From Tetrapyrgos nigripes (taxonomy: Eukaryota > Basidiomycota > Agaricomycetes > Agaricales > Campanellaceae): a stretch of 64,000 nt of DNA. The notes beneath the pieces were generated by a model that saw nothing but the letters and a program-made list of their open reading frames with translations, was not told the origin of the DNA and ran no database searches. The DNA lies in NCBI GenBank assembly GCA_013368315.1, contig JAACJM010000096.1, positions 246,429-310,428 of the forward strand. Direction: 5' to 3'. Shown one piece after another: positions 1 to 12,312 of the stretch; the first letter of the stretch is position 1, and each line of letters begins with the position of its first letter. A program made the translations under genes and the position numbers.

Positions 1-294
1 GGCTCTTGCGAAAAGCTTTCAAATTCCTGAGTAGAAACTTTGATACTTATCTTGAGTTCTTCGCTTAAGTGTAGCTTGCTTATCTCTGCGGCTACCTATG
101 TTCTTCAAAATTGAGGTCGGTATGCCAAGGTATCTGCGGTATCTGCTTTTGCAGCGGCCAACACAACCAGACCAGTCAAGTGACCGCGAAATTCTCTAGT
201 CTATCTTGAACTTCCAGCTCCACCCATCGAAGTTCCTGAAGCTCGAAGCGTTATTTAAACTGGAAATGTCGGAACAGGACCCCTCCAGATCACA
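1..294. other. Upstream region of the carboxylesterase gene
   Basis: No gene is recognisable. A TATA-like stretch, ttatttaaac, lies at about 250-259, some 35-45 bases upstream of the esterase start codon at 295, so this is probably its promoter and 5' leader. Confidence 0.4.
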
Positions 295-2233
295 ATGTTT
301 CGACATACACTTTGGTTTCTCACTTTTTCCGCTGTCCTGACCTGTTCATGGTCAGCCGACACACAGCACGTTCTGCGAACAGTAAACTCGGATGCTCCTC
401 GCGTCACTATACCCCAAGGAACGATTGTCGGTTCGGAATTGAAGGAAGATACATGGCCTCAAGCTATTGAGGTTTTCAAAGGGATTCCATACGCTCTTCC
501 CCAATTGGGGACAGGCGCTTCAGGGATAGCGTTCCTGTCGGATCATCAAACGATACCTTCGATGCTTTGGAATTTGGACCAAGGTGAGTGTCCTAGCCTC
601 ACTATCTTCGCTTGTACCGACCAACATCCTTCTCAGATGTCCCGGAAAACAATTCATCATAATACCTGGTGTTAATCTGGAGGAGAGCGAGGACTGCTTG
701 ACTGTCAACATTTTCCGACCCAAGATACAACCTGGACAAGGGAAGCTGCCTGTAGGACTGTACATCCATGGCGGTGCGTTCAACAGAGGCACTGGTGCGT
801 CTTTCTTACTATCATTTTTATGGCTGCTTCGTCTCATGGCCATTCATAGCTGCTATGCATAACACAACGTCCATGGTCGCTTGGTCTGAGAAACCCTTCA
901 TTGGCGTTTCTTTCAACTACCGGTGTGTTTTCATTCTAAACGAGCCATTTTCTTTATCTGACATTGGCATATTTCAGGATTGGCGCCCTTGGATTTCTGC
1001 CCTCGAACATTACAGCAGAGGAAGGACTGCTCAATCTCGGCCTCAAGGATCAAATATTGTTGATGAAGTGGGTTCAGGAGAATATCGAGGCTTTTGGTGG
1101 CGACAGTCAACAAGTGACACTCTTTGGTCTTTCTGCCGGTGCCCATTCGGTTTGTACCATGTTTTTATTTCTCCAGCATGATACTGAAGGAATACTCTCA
1201 GATTGGTCACCATCTAATGAACTACAAAGAACCTGGTCTCTTCCATCAAGTCATCATTGAATCTGGCGCTCCTACGTCTCGGGCTGTTTATCCATACAAC
1301 GAATCTCTTCACGCTACCCAATTTGCCGAATTCCTCGCTAAAGCAGGGTGTTGTGATGTGCCTTCTGACAAGATCTTCTCCTGTCTCCGAGACGTTCCCG
1401 AGAAGAACATCACAGCAGCCCAGACGACCATTTTCGACCAGTACAATCCTTCTGTCCGATGGGCTTTCCAGCCAGTCATTGACGGAGACATCATTTCGCA
1501 ACGTCCCATAGACGAATGGAGCTCTGGTCTACGGAACAGAGTCCCCATCATGACAGGCTTCAGCACCAACGAAGGCTCCGGATACGTCCCCGCAAACATG
1601 TCCACGCCAACCGAATTCGACGATTTTTGGCGTGTTCTTGTCCCTCGTTTTTCTGAAGGCGACATCGAGACACTTGACCAGCTCTACCCCGACCCCAGCA
1701 TAAATCCCGATTCTCCTTACGTCGATACCAGGAACCTCAGCGCCATCCAAGTCGGTCCACAGTTCAAGAGAGGCGAAGCTGCGTATGCACATTATGCGTA
1801 CGTTTGTCCTGTGCGACAGACTGTCAATCTCGCTTCATCGACTCAGACAGAACCGGTATATCTATACCACTGGGCTCTTAACCAAACCGTGAAGAGCGGC
1901 GCGAATCATGGAGATCATATCCATTATCAAACCATGGATCAAGACGTTTTGGAGTATTCCGAGTCGCAGAAGGAGGTAGCGTGGATGTTGCATGCGTATT
2001 GGACCTCGTTTATTACTCTTGGTGATCCGAATGCACTGAAAGGGAGGGCTGCTGATAGACCTCAATGGGTGAGGTATGATACGAGTGACCCGAAAGTGAT
2101 GGTTTTCGGAGAGGGCAATGATGAGAGGGCTGGAGGTAATGGAACTGGGATTTCTGTGCAGATGGAAGCCGATAACTGGAGCAGAACAGAATGTAACTTC
2201 TGGTGGAACAAGGTGGTGTTGTCCGAACTGTAG
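295..2233 (+). CDS. Secreted type-B carboxylesterase/lipase, apparent frameshift in exon 1
   Basis: Predicted exons are 295-583, 637-794, 850-922, 978-1149 and 1202-2233, all with GT-AG junctions. An N-terminal signal peptide ([14 protein letters not shown]) points to secretion. Family landmarks are the FKGIPYA motif, the [11 protein letters not shown] block, the oxyanion-hole HGGAF, the nucleophile elbow GLSAGAHS (catalytic Ser), a GFSTNEG segment expected to supply the acidic residue, and a C-terminal NHGDHIHY segment expected to supply the catalytic His. The family hydrolyses carboxylic esters. Oddity: after GIPYALP (about 499-503) the frame must shift by one base to continue into the expected GDRRFR-like block and DALEFGPR before the first donor. 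A C-run of four where five would restore frame is the likely site. This is either a sequencing or assembly error, or an inactivating mutation; all other exons are intact. Confidence 0.85.
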
Positions 2234-2354
2234 ACGCTTGTAGTAGAGAACATCATGCTAATACTATGTTGTTGATCCATTGGTTACTTGGCCTTCAAAC
2301 GATTGGATATCTGAGGGTCTTATTGAGGTTCTAATAATGTACATCGGTCCATCT

Positions 2355-4244
2355 TCAGCGCTGGACATCTTCCTGCTCTTGCTTTTCGCCACCTTTCCCT
2401 GTCGTCCACAGCTCTCCCATCAAGATCCCCGTCACAGCAATAGATATCACAGAACCTGCAAGCAGACCCGCGCACACCAAGAACGAAACCTTGTACGTTG
2501 GACCAAACACAGCTGAAGACGGCGATTTTAGCTTTCATTTATTGAGAAAGAAGAAAAACAGATGTACTAGAAAAAACTTGAGGTCCCAAGATCCCAGAAA
2601 ACTGAGCTGTCGCATTCGTAAGACCGATAGCTAGCCCTGCGGCTGTTGTTCCTCTTGAAGCCTGGACGCGCTTTGGCCAGAGGATAGGATAGACCGATCC
2701 TGCTGTCGCAGTTGCTACTATCAAGCAAAGATATTTGACGACGGTTACCTGTGGTAGAAGGCGGAGGTCAGCTTTAATGAAAAGAACCCTAAAGGCTGTA
2801 AGAGAATTAAGCTGACTTTCACGGTAATCAGAAGGACACAGCAGACAATGTTGGTTACTTCCACTAGGTGAAGATTTCAGCATGACAGTTCCAAACTAGA
2901 AACGAAGAGAAAATGGAAAGACTCACATCCCATGGCAACTCTGAATGGGTTCCAGTTCTTCGTCTGGACTAACCATCCAAGTATATTGAGAACCACAAAA
3001 GTAGCCGCAGTCGGAGGCATCGAAAGGACGTTCGCCATTGCGCTGGTCGTGAAACCTGTGGAAAGATTTGAATGAATTCGGTCCTTTCATCGGCGTAAAC
3101 CAGAGAGACACCTACCGAGATCATAAATCACAGTTGGCAATACATATGATAACCCAAAGCCACCGACTGCATGGCAGAACCAGACTATTATGAACAACCA
3201 CAACGTAGGCTCCTTCATTAGATCAATAGCTTGCTGGGTATCCCAAGTATGAGCATTCTTGGTTGGTGCAGTCTTGGGTAATCTTTCAATGACATAGCGC
3301 CGCTCGGGGTCGTCTAGGAACTTTGCGGTTTCTGGATAATCCGGTAGGATAAATAGGGTAACAAACCCCATCAAAACGGCCGGAATTCCCTCTGTTAAAA
3401 ATGATATCTAAGTGAAGGGGTTCAAATGAGATGTATAAGACGTACCAAGCAAAAATAGCCATCGCCAACCCGACAACCCACCATGCTGGTCCAGAAACGA
3501 TACGGCGAAAGCGAGAAATCCTCCAACAAAACCGCTAACTTGACCGAACGAATAGAATAGCGCGATTCGTACAGCCAGATCCTCTGGTCTGAACCAAAAT
3601 GCGAGATAATAGATGACGCAGGGGTAGTAACCTGCTTCGGCAGCTCCGAGGAGAGTTCTAACAGCAATTAGACTTCCGTAGTTCTGCACTGCTGCTATAC
3701 ACATAGCGATGGCTCCCCACATAATCATGAGACGGCCAAGCCAGAAACTAGGCCTATAGTTCCAATGAGTTGAAAAATCCGAGCTGGAAGGTAATTGTAG
3801 AGATTTACGTGGTATATTTCATCAACAGGGTCGAAATGGGTTCCAGGAACATGTAAGGGTAGAAGAAAGATGATATAGCCCAGTTCCAGTCTTGAGCATT
3901 GAGATTGAGCTCTTTCTTGATACCATGGCCTTTTTCGATATTCATGATAGCAGCATTGGATATGTTGTTGATGTCGATTCTCATTACGAGGTAGGTGAAG
4001 CATAACCAGGGTATTATGCGGATGTCTGGGACGTGGTCAGTCAGACAACGACAAATGAAGGAGATAGTGAAGCCAAAGCCTTACCTATCCGTTTCCGTAT
4101 TTTCTTCCACTGTTCTACAGAAATGGGATCCGAGTCACCATCATGCAGGTCGACTTTCGTTGGAGTTTCATCCGTCATGGAAGCGGGCCTACTGGGATCA
4201 ACCTTTTGCACGCTAGGTTCCTTGGAGACATTTTTTGAAGACAT
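2355..4244 (-). CDS. MFS transporter, anion:cation symporter (allantoate permease/Dal5-like)
   Basis: The gene reads right to left from ATG 4244 to a stop at 2355, with several short introns. The N-terminus is a hydrophilic cytosolic tail rich in Ser/Thr/Asp, followed by QWKKIRKRI, then the family-typical DIRIIPWLCFTYLVMRID and NISNAAI in the first membrane helix. Further blocks are DWNWAISSFFYPY, WGAIAMCIAAVQNYGSL, the GAAEAGYYPCVIYYLAFWF helix 4/5 signature, GWRWLFLL, the loop FLDDPERRYVIERLP, and late helices near GTTAAGLAIGLTNATAQFSG. These are hallmarks of the fungal ACS family, which imports carboxylated organic anions such as allantoate, nicotinate or vitamins across the plasma membrane. 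The substrate cannot be told from sequence. A second family member lies at 44933-47441, too different to be a recent duplicate. Confidence 0.85.
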
Positions 4245-4794
4245 TGCAAAAGTAGAGCCAGAGAGGACAGAAGCCTCAAAGACATTGGAGTTCTAAGGCA
4301 TGCTAAATAGGTCCGGTACAGCTGACGACTTTTACCAAGGCAAAGACGTCAGCTCAGACAGAAATTCTTTGGAGAACAGACTAGGGCTTATTGAGACGGA
4401 AATATCAATTTCCGGCGTAGCATCCTGATAAAAATCTGGAGATGGTGGAGGTACGAAGGGAAAAAGACCAGCAAAAGATGCGTCGGTATTTGCCGTCACT
4501 GTTTGTTCTCGTCCTCATCGACGACTACGGCTTCAAGGATGCAGTCTTACAACGAGCTACATGTCTTCAAGTACTGACTTCCTATCTTTATCTCTTACTT
4601 AGCATCAAACTTCTCTTAGACACCATTTGGAGTTCTTCTTGCGCAATCGTCCTTCGTCACGCAATATCCAACTAAAGTCTCATTATTGTTACCGGCCCGT
4701 CTATTCGTAGTCAGTCTTCTGACTACAAGAATGGGCAAAAGATACCCTCGCCTTAAAATGCTGAGTGCCGGATTCCAACTTCTCGATTAACATA

Positions 4795-6297
4795 ATGCCC
4801 GCACCCGTCTCCTCCAAACCTCAGGTTGAAACATGGACCAACCATCCCGAGACCAAGGTTTCCTTGGACTGGGCGCCACTTCAAATCATCGACTTGTCAA
4901 AGTTTGACGCACCTGGAGGGAAGCAGGAGCTTGCTAACGAGCTCAGAGATGCAGTGAAGCGCTGGGGGTTCTGGACCGTCATCGGTACTGGCGTTACACA
5001 AGAACAACTGGATAGGCAACTCTCTATTGCTAATACCTTCTTCAAACTTCCTCTAGAGGAGAAGAGAAAGGTTGCTTGCGATTTTACCGTTGGAAAGTGA
5101 GTACTTCTTTTCTTTCCCCAAGTACGGTATCTCATGTCCAATCTTCAGTTACTTTGGATATCGCGAGCCTACACGATTTGTTGGAAATACCGATGTGAAA
5201 GAGAACATGGAGATGGTATGCCTCGTGTGTCTGCAGAAAGCATGTATATGCTCATTAATCACTTTTCAGCTCAATCTACCCAAATACACTCCGAATTATG
5301 ACTCGGTTCCTCGTCATGACCTGGTGAAGGCGTTTGAAGACGAAATCGCCCCATTTCATCGACTCGTCTGGGATGCTGTCATTCGCAAGATCTTCGTTCT
5401 GTTCGCTATCATACTCGAGCTGCCCGAGAACTATTTCGTTGATCGACATCTTTACGACGAGCCTTCTGAAGACCATCTTCGCTACGTAAGTCTAACGATT
5501 ACCTCCATTTCCTAAAGTTGAGCTTTCTTGGATTCCAGATGATCTATCATGCAAGGTCAGTTGCAGAAGACAAGAAGATTGGTGAACAATGGACAGCTGG
5601 TCACACAGGTAGGCTTCTACCAGTTAAGTTACCATTGGTGCTCAAATCCTGCGACGCAGACTTTGGATCCCTTACTCTCCTATTCTCTCAATCTGTCGCT
5701 GCGTATGTATCCAGTACTCTGTGTTGTAGATCTTCCGTGTCTGACTGGTATGTGACAGCCTACAGGTTCGTTCCCCTGATAACGAATGGAAATGGGTCAA
5801 GCATGTCCCTGGAGGTATTACCTGCAATGCAGCAGACACTCTTTCCTTCTTGACGAAGGTGAACCCTGATTGTCGTCTCAACTAACTCTGTCGTCCTAAC
5901 CTTGTATGTCATAGGGATACATCAAGAGCACTATTCACAGAGTTGTCCGTCCACCCGCAGACCAGGCCAGCCTTGAGCGTCTCGGTCTCTTCTACTTCGT
6001 CAGGCCGGGAGACAATGTACCAATGGTTCCGGCACCAAGTCCCGTCCTCAGGAGGGAAGGATATCTTACCGAAGAGGAAGAAAAACGGGCATCTGAGGAT
6101 GCAGTGACTGGTTATGGTGCGGTTCATATGAAATATCCTCTTGGAATCTTCACTGATTAATTTTGTACGATATCACAGAATATGTGAGAGCCAGAGTCAA
6201 GAACGTACACGACCGCAAAGCAACTCGTATTGCCGAAGACAAACCTGATGCTGTCTTCCAAGTGAAGAATCTGAAGGTGCAAGATTATTATGTGTGA
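4795..6297 (+). CDS. 2-oxoglutarate/Fe(II) oxygenase (isopenicillin-N-synthase-like), copy 1
   Basis: Eight exons can be threaded with GT-AG junctions: 4795-5097, 5149-5215, 5270-5485, 5539-5608, 5660-5702, 5759-5858, 5915-6116, 6179-6297. The N-terminal DIOX_N region contains LDWAPLQIIDLS, RWGFWTV and the FFKLPLEEKRKV helix. The catalytic 2OG-FeII core follows, with HTDFGSLTLL (HxD ligands), WKWV and PGGITCNAADTLSFLT, and the distal His/Arg in STIHRVVRPP. The protein ends in DYYV. The family hydroxylates, desaturates or closes rings on small molecules using 2-oxoglutarate and O2. I chose ATG 4795 (MPAP) over the upstream in-frame ATG 4765 because it aligns with the start of the tandem paralogue. 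The exon-intron pattern is the same as in the next gene, so the pair arose by tandem duplication. Confidence 0.88.
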
Positions 6298-6490
6298 AGT
6301 ACTCGGAGAAGCCAATAGTGGAAATCTGTTTTTAGATGTATTAACTATAGCTTTGAATCGTCATTCCATTCACCTCGACCTTCTGACCGTGTTCTCCAGT
6401 CTCACATCGTCTTTCTTGAATGGGTCAAACGTACCCATCTTGAACAGCTGAGGTCGTGGTCTTGTGACTACCCGGTGTTTTGTTTTCGCA

Positions 6491-8073
6491 ATGCCATCTG
6501 TCGTGAACGACCCCAAGCCTCAAGTCGACCCATGGATCAAGCCTGCTCCGACCAACGCTTCCCTGGACTGGGCTCCTCTCCAAATCATTGACTTGTCCAA
6601 GTATGATTTACCAGGAGGGAAGGAGGAGCTTGTAAAAGAGCTTCAAGACTCAGTGAGACATTGGGGATTCTGGACTATCGTTGGGAGTGGTATCAGTCAG
6701 GAACAAATCGACAGGCAATTGTCTATTGCGAATACGTTCTTCAAGCTGCCATTGGAAGAGAAGAGGAAGGTTAGGGCTGATGTCAGTGTTGGGAAGTGCG
6801 TACTTCTTTAACCCAATGCCGGATACAAGTCCCTCTTATCTAAGGCTTTGTTTAGTAACTTTGGCTATCGCGAACCCACTCGTTTTGTTAAAAACACCGA
6901 TGTTAAGGAGAACATGGAGACGGTACGTCTAATCCTACATCAGGCCGGGCATGTCCTCATTGTCTAATTATCTTTCTGTTTTCTTCTTTTTTCCCAGCTC
7001 AACGTACCCAAATACACACCCGACTACAATTCAGTCCCTCGCCATGACCTGATCAAGGCATTTGAAGACGAAATTGCTCCATTTCACCGACTTCTCTGGA
7101 CTGTTGTCCGCAAACTCTTTGTCCTTCTTGCCATCATACTTGAGCTTCCGGAAGACTATCTTGTTGAAAGACATCAGTACGACGAGCCTTCAGAAGATCA
7201 TATTCGCTTTGTAGGTACCCTTTCACTGTTTATTCACTTGGAGTATACCTGGGGATTTTATACTGACTGAAAAGTGTTTGTTGCTCTAGCTGATGTATCA
7301 TGCAAGGTCTGCATCGGAGAATAAGAAGATAGGCGACCAATGGTTGGGTGGACATACTGGTGAGTCTGTCCCCATAATCTTGCCGACAACAGTGATTGAT
7401 GCCGAGTTTATAATGCAGACTTTGGGTCTCTCACTCTACTGTTCTCTCAGCCTGTCGCAGCGTATGCTGTACCTCTGATTGCATTATTTGACGTCGACAT
7501 CTAATGACACTATCCAGCCTACAGATCCGTTCTCCAGACAACGAATGGAAGTGGGTCAAGTACATTCCCGGCGGGATTACCTGCAACGCAGGGGACACCC
7601 TTTCATTCCTCACTAAGGTGAGCCCGTCCTTCAGACTACGATTTAATCTCAATTGCTTGACGACACTTATGTCTGCAGGGCTACATCAAGAGCACGATCC
7701 ATCGAGTCGTCTCTCCACCCGCAGACCAAGCCAATCTCGACCGCCTTGGTCTTATCTATTTCTCAAGGCCCGGAAACAGTGTACCGATGATCCCAGCACC
7801 TAGTCCCGTTCTTATAAAGGAAGGGTATATCACTGGAGAGGATGAAAAACAACTGCCGGAGGACGCGGTGACTGCTTTTGGTGCGTCGAGTTTGGTCACT
7901 GGCATCAATGTCTTTGCAGTAGGACTGATACGAATCAAAATGGTGTATTTGCAGAATACGTGCGAGCGAGAGTCAAGCATGTACTCGAGGGAAAAGCCAC
8001 TCGTGATGCGCAGAGGAGTCCTGATGCTGTCTTCCAAGTCTCTTACTTGAAAGTTCAGGATTATTATGTTTGA
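6491..8073 (+). CDS. 2-oxoglutarate/Fe(II) oxygenase, tandem paralogue (copy 2)
   Basis: This head-to-tail paralogue begins 194 bases after copy 1 ends. Predicted exons are 6491-6795, 6855-6922, 6998-7210, 7290-7359, 7419-7461, 7518-7617, 7679-7880 and 7955-8073. Introns sit at the same places as in copy 1. It shares the LDWAPLQIIDLSKYD start, GFWTIVGSG, FFKLPLEEKRKV, NFGYREPTRF, the HxD segment spanning the HT-DFGSLTLL junction, the distal STIHRVV His/Arg segment and the DYYV C-terminus. All exons are open, so both copies look functional. Substitutions are scattered through the proteins (for example KRWGFW against RHWGFW), which suggests an old duplication with both copies kept under selection. 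The substrate is unknown; the adjacent transporter and esterase raise, but do not prove, a catabolic or secondary-metabolite context. Confidence 0.88.
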
Positions 8074-9053
8074 AAGGTGCACGCAGTCGAAGGGAAGATA
8101 ATGTATTCTGTATTTCAGTATCGAAGCCTGGATGAAAGTATGAAAGACGCAATCATCATATAGCTCTGACTTCCGACTGCTTCAACCCCAGCAACATATC
8201 CAAGCCTTCGATACTTCTAGTAGCCACTGGGATAGCCTCTCCGTCAAAACCCTAGTTACGCCCCTTGGAGCTGATGAGCACCGTAACATTCATCAGGACT
8301 CCGTCTTGACGAGAACCGGGTGCCTATTAGGCAAACAGGCTAAGGTGCCTTGAGAGTGTACAAGTCAGGCGGAACCAACGACTCACACAGCAAAAAGAAC
8401 CGCAATCACAGCGCTTCCCGAACTCCCACTTCGTACTCCGTACAAAAGCTAATGATGGGAAGTCAACCGGATAGTCGTTTTAACCAAAAGCGGCATCTGT
8501 AATGTCAATCGGTTAGCAATTTCGACTCGGTACGTAGAGGATACGGCTCACGAGTGGTTTTCTGAAAGACAGCTCAGACATTTCCCAACGATGTCTACAG
8601 AAGCTGACATCAACTAGCGAGCGACGACCCATCCAATAAACCCTGTCAATTCCTCTCACGCAAACTGACCAAGGGCTTTCCACGGTATCAAATGGCTGGT
8701 CTTGGGACAAAATAAAAAGAAAAAAAGAGGTCGATGTTGATCTACTTTAATGATATTTCGGAGTGATCAGCTTCTGCGCTCGAACTTGCTAGTGGCTCAA
8801 GATCTGCAACTGTTCATTAGCAGTCAGGATCATGAATGATAAGGTCTTACCGTAGACCACGATCTGCACTACCCAAATCCATATAAAATGAGTCCAACGT
8901 CTGCCCTTGTCTTGTAAGGTAAAGCTGTTGAACGCCGCGGCAAACACCGAAAGCGCGCAGTGCAGCACGGTTTCGATTGCCTAAGATGTATCCAATACCT
9001 GGCTGAAAACGGGTGCTAGAGATACGACGTGGCTGCATTTCAAGGCAGACGTT
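8074..9053. other. Intergenic stretch, no recognisable gene
   Basis: Short open frames occur on both strands (for example minus 8847-9038), but none shows a recognisable family, consistent splice signals or a good start context. I see no clear repeat or RNA gene. Confidence 0.4.
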
Positions 9054-9368
9054 CTAAATGAGACCACCTAGGCCGTCCGATAAGCAGACATTTGGTTCAT
9101 CGAAATATGAACCATTTTCGTCGCCTCCGAGTGCATAGTCTAAATTTCTGAGGTCGGAAAAAAGGCACTGCGCTAGTAACAAATAAGCAGACGGTCAGAG
9201 GAGTGGCAAGAAAGCAAGGAATATTCACCGGATGGAATGAGTACTACCAGTAGACCGCTGGAGTACGAGTAGGAGCGGAGAAACATGATCTTACGTGTAA
9301 CCTCCTCTCCTACCGCTTCTGCCATGTTGACCGGCGGTGTCAGCTCTTGAAGTCATCGCCGTTGCCAT
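9054..9368 (-). CDS. Predicted small three-exon gene, unknown function
   Basis: On the minus strand an ATG at 9368 opens a 74-base exon (9295-9368). It splices cleanly to a 29-base micro-exon (9229-9257) and then to a last exon (9054-9172) ending in TAG. All junctions are GT-AG and the frame is kept throughout, giving about 73 residues. The first third is rich in Arg/Gly/Ser, the micro-exon encodes a short hydrophobic run (GLLVVLIPS), and the C-terminus is acidic (YALGGDENGSYFDEP). I do not recognise it. Support is only the consistent splicing; it could be chance or the remnant of a longer gene. Confidence 0.3.
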
Positions 9369-12040
9369 GCTTAATGGAAAAATTCTGACACTGAGCTCAA
9401 CTCAGTCTCAGGTCTAAATTCAATAGGCCAATTTTTCTATTGTTGAACATAACAGGCCGCCACACCCTTTCCAAGACATTCAGTCATTTCATCATGCAAC
9501 CCACCATATTTTCATAATCAACCAAGTTGAACCAAGGGTTGCGACAGGCCGACTGCTGAAGGTGAGTGAGTAGAACTATCTCTAGATCCCGTGTAGGTCA
9601 ACTTCATTAGTCCTCGAACTTCTCTCTGACTTGAATTTGATTGACTGAGCAACTTACAGTGATCACACGAAATCCCGAATCTATCTCGCATTCATTATCT
9701 CGAAAAGAAGATTGTAAGAACACGGTTTCCAGGAGCTCGAAAAACTTCAACTTCGCGCGTTGCACAACACGACAAATCCCAATCCCATTTTCCATCGCAG
9801 TTCCAAAATCTTTACCATCGCTCAGCAGAAGGTCAACCATCCTGCCCGAATCCAACCAACATAGGGTCTCTCGAAACACTGAAGAATTCGGAGGGTGCAG
9901 ACCGGCGAGAACACCTACAGCGTTGCCTTCCTATCTGTGCAGACATCGTAGTCTAACACCGCTACCTATGCCACCGTACGGGAAGAACCCTATCATCGAG
10001 AATCCCGCCCTGCGGCTGCTGTTCATTTCCGCCTTCTGGCGTCATGAAAACAGAAGGGAATTGGTTTCTCTTTCCCATTTTCCTCTCAAATCCTTCCTAT
10101 TATACCACCATTCCAAAAGTCAGAACAATCTTTTTGGGCTTCAACAGATGACCAGGGACAGTTTATCCCTACATCTATGTCATTGTCCGTCCTCAGAGTC
10201 GTGGTCATCATTTTGGTGCTCTAGAGCATGAAGAAGCAGAAGTCATGGTCTGTAAATCCTTGCTGGACTGCCTCACTCCGAGAGTCGGTCTCTTCCTTGG
10301 CTACAGTCTTTTCTTGGTGCAGGTTTTCCTTCCGAGCATCGGGAGTCGCTCTCTGTCCCTTGTCATCTTCTAGAGTGCAAGTCTTGGTCGATGGTAGCAG
10401 GCACATACTTATGTATGTTGCAGTGCACACTTGGTTGAAGAGAGTAGGTTTCAGGATACTCCATGTGCATGCTTTGGCGCTGGCTCCCGAGTCATAGGAA
10501 CCTGGTTACGATGACCCAATTGTCCTCATAGTGCAGCTTGTACGCGCGTGGTGCTTCCCAAGAGCAAGAACTCGAGGTCCTTGACGGAGCGAATAGCGAT
10601 GCAAGTTCACGGGTGCTCGAGGTTGCCTTCGCGTCCGAGAGGTCTCCGTGTCTCCGCGAGAGTTTTATAACCATAGGACTGCTGTCTCTGGCTCCTCTGA
10701 GACTCCTAGAATCCCAGGTTGTGCGTGTTGGATTGTCCAGAGTGCCTACTCCTTGTGATGTTCACGTTGTGGATCCTGCAGTGTCGTAGCCTTAGGTACG
10801 AGATCGACGGAAGGAGTTACGAAAGGCCTCTCGTTAATCGACAGAAGAGTTTTGTTCCGAGCCAAAGCCAGCTTCGATTTGCCAACGTCCTGAGCCCAAA
10901 GCGCCCAGCAGACTCTGCACAACGTGAAAATGGCTAGAGGTTTCCCTTCTCGTAGCAGACGAGCTTGGACTGGGGGGAGATGTTGTTGGTTGGTTGCATG
11001 TGAAGGAACGGACCTCAGCGTGCCAAGGGACGGGTGCTGGAGAGCTGGAGACTCGTTTCGAACAGGCTGAGGAGTGGTTTCAGAGGGAGTTCTTGAGGAA
11101 AACCAGTATGAGACAGGTGTATTTGCGGGAATGGTTGAAGCTGCCACGACTATCAGGCCATTATGGAACTAATATAAGACTGAAGACACACCCGAGGTCC
11201 TCCTCCAAGACCGCCACTACAAGGAAACCGCCACTGATTTTTACAGTCAGTTTTTGCTTGGAAAACCAGTCACACTGGCTAGACGTATAATTACTCTGGC
11301 TCTGACACTGTTTGGTTTATTCGGTCAGTCTGAACTCTATGCGAATTTGTGCCATACAACTCACTGTGACTGTTCATCTTCTTCCCCACAGGCCTTTCTA
11401 GACCGACGGCGTCAGTTGCAAGACCGCTTCTTCACGGAGCCCAGAGCTAGAGAATGACTGCGTGGAGAAATGTCGCGTTGTTTCTTTGGTCATCAATGCG
11501 ACGCGCTTTGAATTTGACGGCCGATAAAACTTGGGAAAATTGGAATTTGACGGCAATAAAATTTGGGAAAATTGGAATTCTGAGGGAAGGAGACTTGAGA
11601 CTGGGTATGGAAGAGTACAGGGCAGCACAAGGAGGAGGGTCAAGGCGGTACATATGTGCACGATGCGTTCAAAATTTCTCCACACTTTTTTGTTCCGAAA
11701 CCGGCACTGCCTGGTGTGAAAGATATTGTCAGAACAAAAGGTTGGAATTTGAGCTCAGTGATGGCTTATCTAGCCATAGAGGAGGTATGGAGGGGGCGGA
11801 GTGAAATTCGCGGGAGCTTCTACTCAGTCTTTCCAACACCATCACGACCATGGGGGTACACCGCACTCAAAAAGCAAGACTCCATAAGCATAAGCCTTCA
11901 ATCAAACATTATTGGAAACCCCCAATCAAGTTATCAGACGGCCTTGGGGTAAATCCATTCGAGGCGGTTGATGTCGAGGTGCAGTGGAATATTGTTCTCC
12001 GTTGAAAAGCAATGTCTAGACTTGACTGATTTGCGTCCAG
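9369..12040. other. Long stretch without a recognisable gene
   Basis: Several medium ORFs (plus 9641-10231, minus 10746-11147, plus 11454-11804) are open but low in family-like features, and they overlap one another on opposite strands, so I do not call them. The only structure I can see is the short tandem repeat near 11512-11576. Confidence 0.35.
11512..11576. repeat. Two-copy tandem repeat, about 31 bp
   Basis: The unit aatttgacggc...aaattgg occurs twice in tandem (about 11512-11544 and 11545-11575). The first copy has two extra bases. It lies in non-coding DNA. Confidence 0.6.
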
Positions 12041-12312
12041 ATGGACTCTCCGCCTGCAGATTCACCTGATGAAGACATGGAATTCGAAGACCTCAAAATA
12101 GAGGAATTAAAGTTGAAAATCGCCCAGGACCAACTTGCCCTTGTGCAGGTCAGTTGCCACCTCCGACATCTCAACGTTTGAAACCCACATGATCAACATG
12201 GCTAACTAGTAATTTACTCTAGAAACAGTTGGAACAGAAACGTCGCAAGATGCAGGCAAAATATCCGCTTTCATGGAGGGTCTGCGTATTGGAATCATCC
12301 GGGGTGGCCTAG
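12041..12312 (+). CDS. Predicted small two-exon gene with charged coiled-coil-like helix
   Basis: ATG 12041 opens an exon encoding an acidic start (DEDMEFEDLKIEELKLK) and then QDQLALVQ before a GTCAGT donor at about 12150. An acceptor (ctctag) near 12223 continues in frame with KQLEQKRRKMQAKYP, and the frame ends in TAG at 12312. The join gives a short charged helix of alternating Leu/Ile and Lys/Glu that could form a coiled coil. The function is unknown. A second open frame overlaps the end of exon 2, so the true C-terminus is uncertain. It may be a fragment of a larger decayed gene. Confidence 0.35.

Noticed and set aside
9641..10231. 196-codon plus-strand ORF as a gene
   Set aside because: No recognisable domain, low-complexity composition, overlaps an opposite ORF and has no supporting splice or start context.
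10746..11147. 133-codon minus-strand ORF as a gene
   Set aside because: Composition is Ser/Pro/Arg noise without a family motif; no flanking exons could be threaded.
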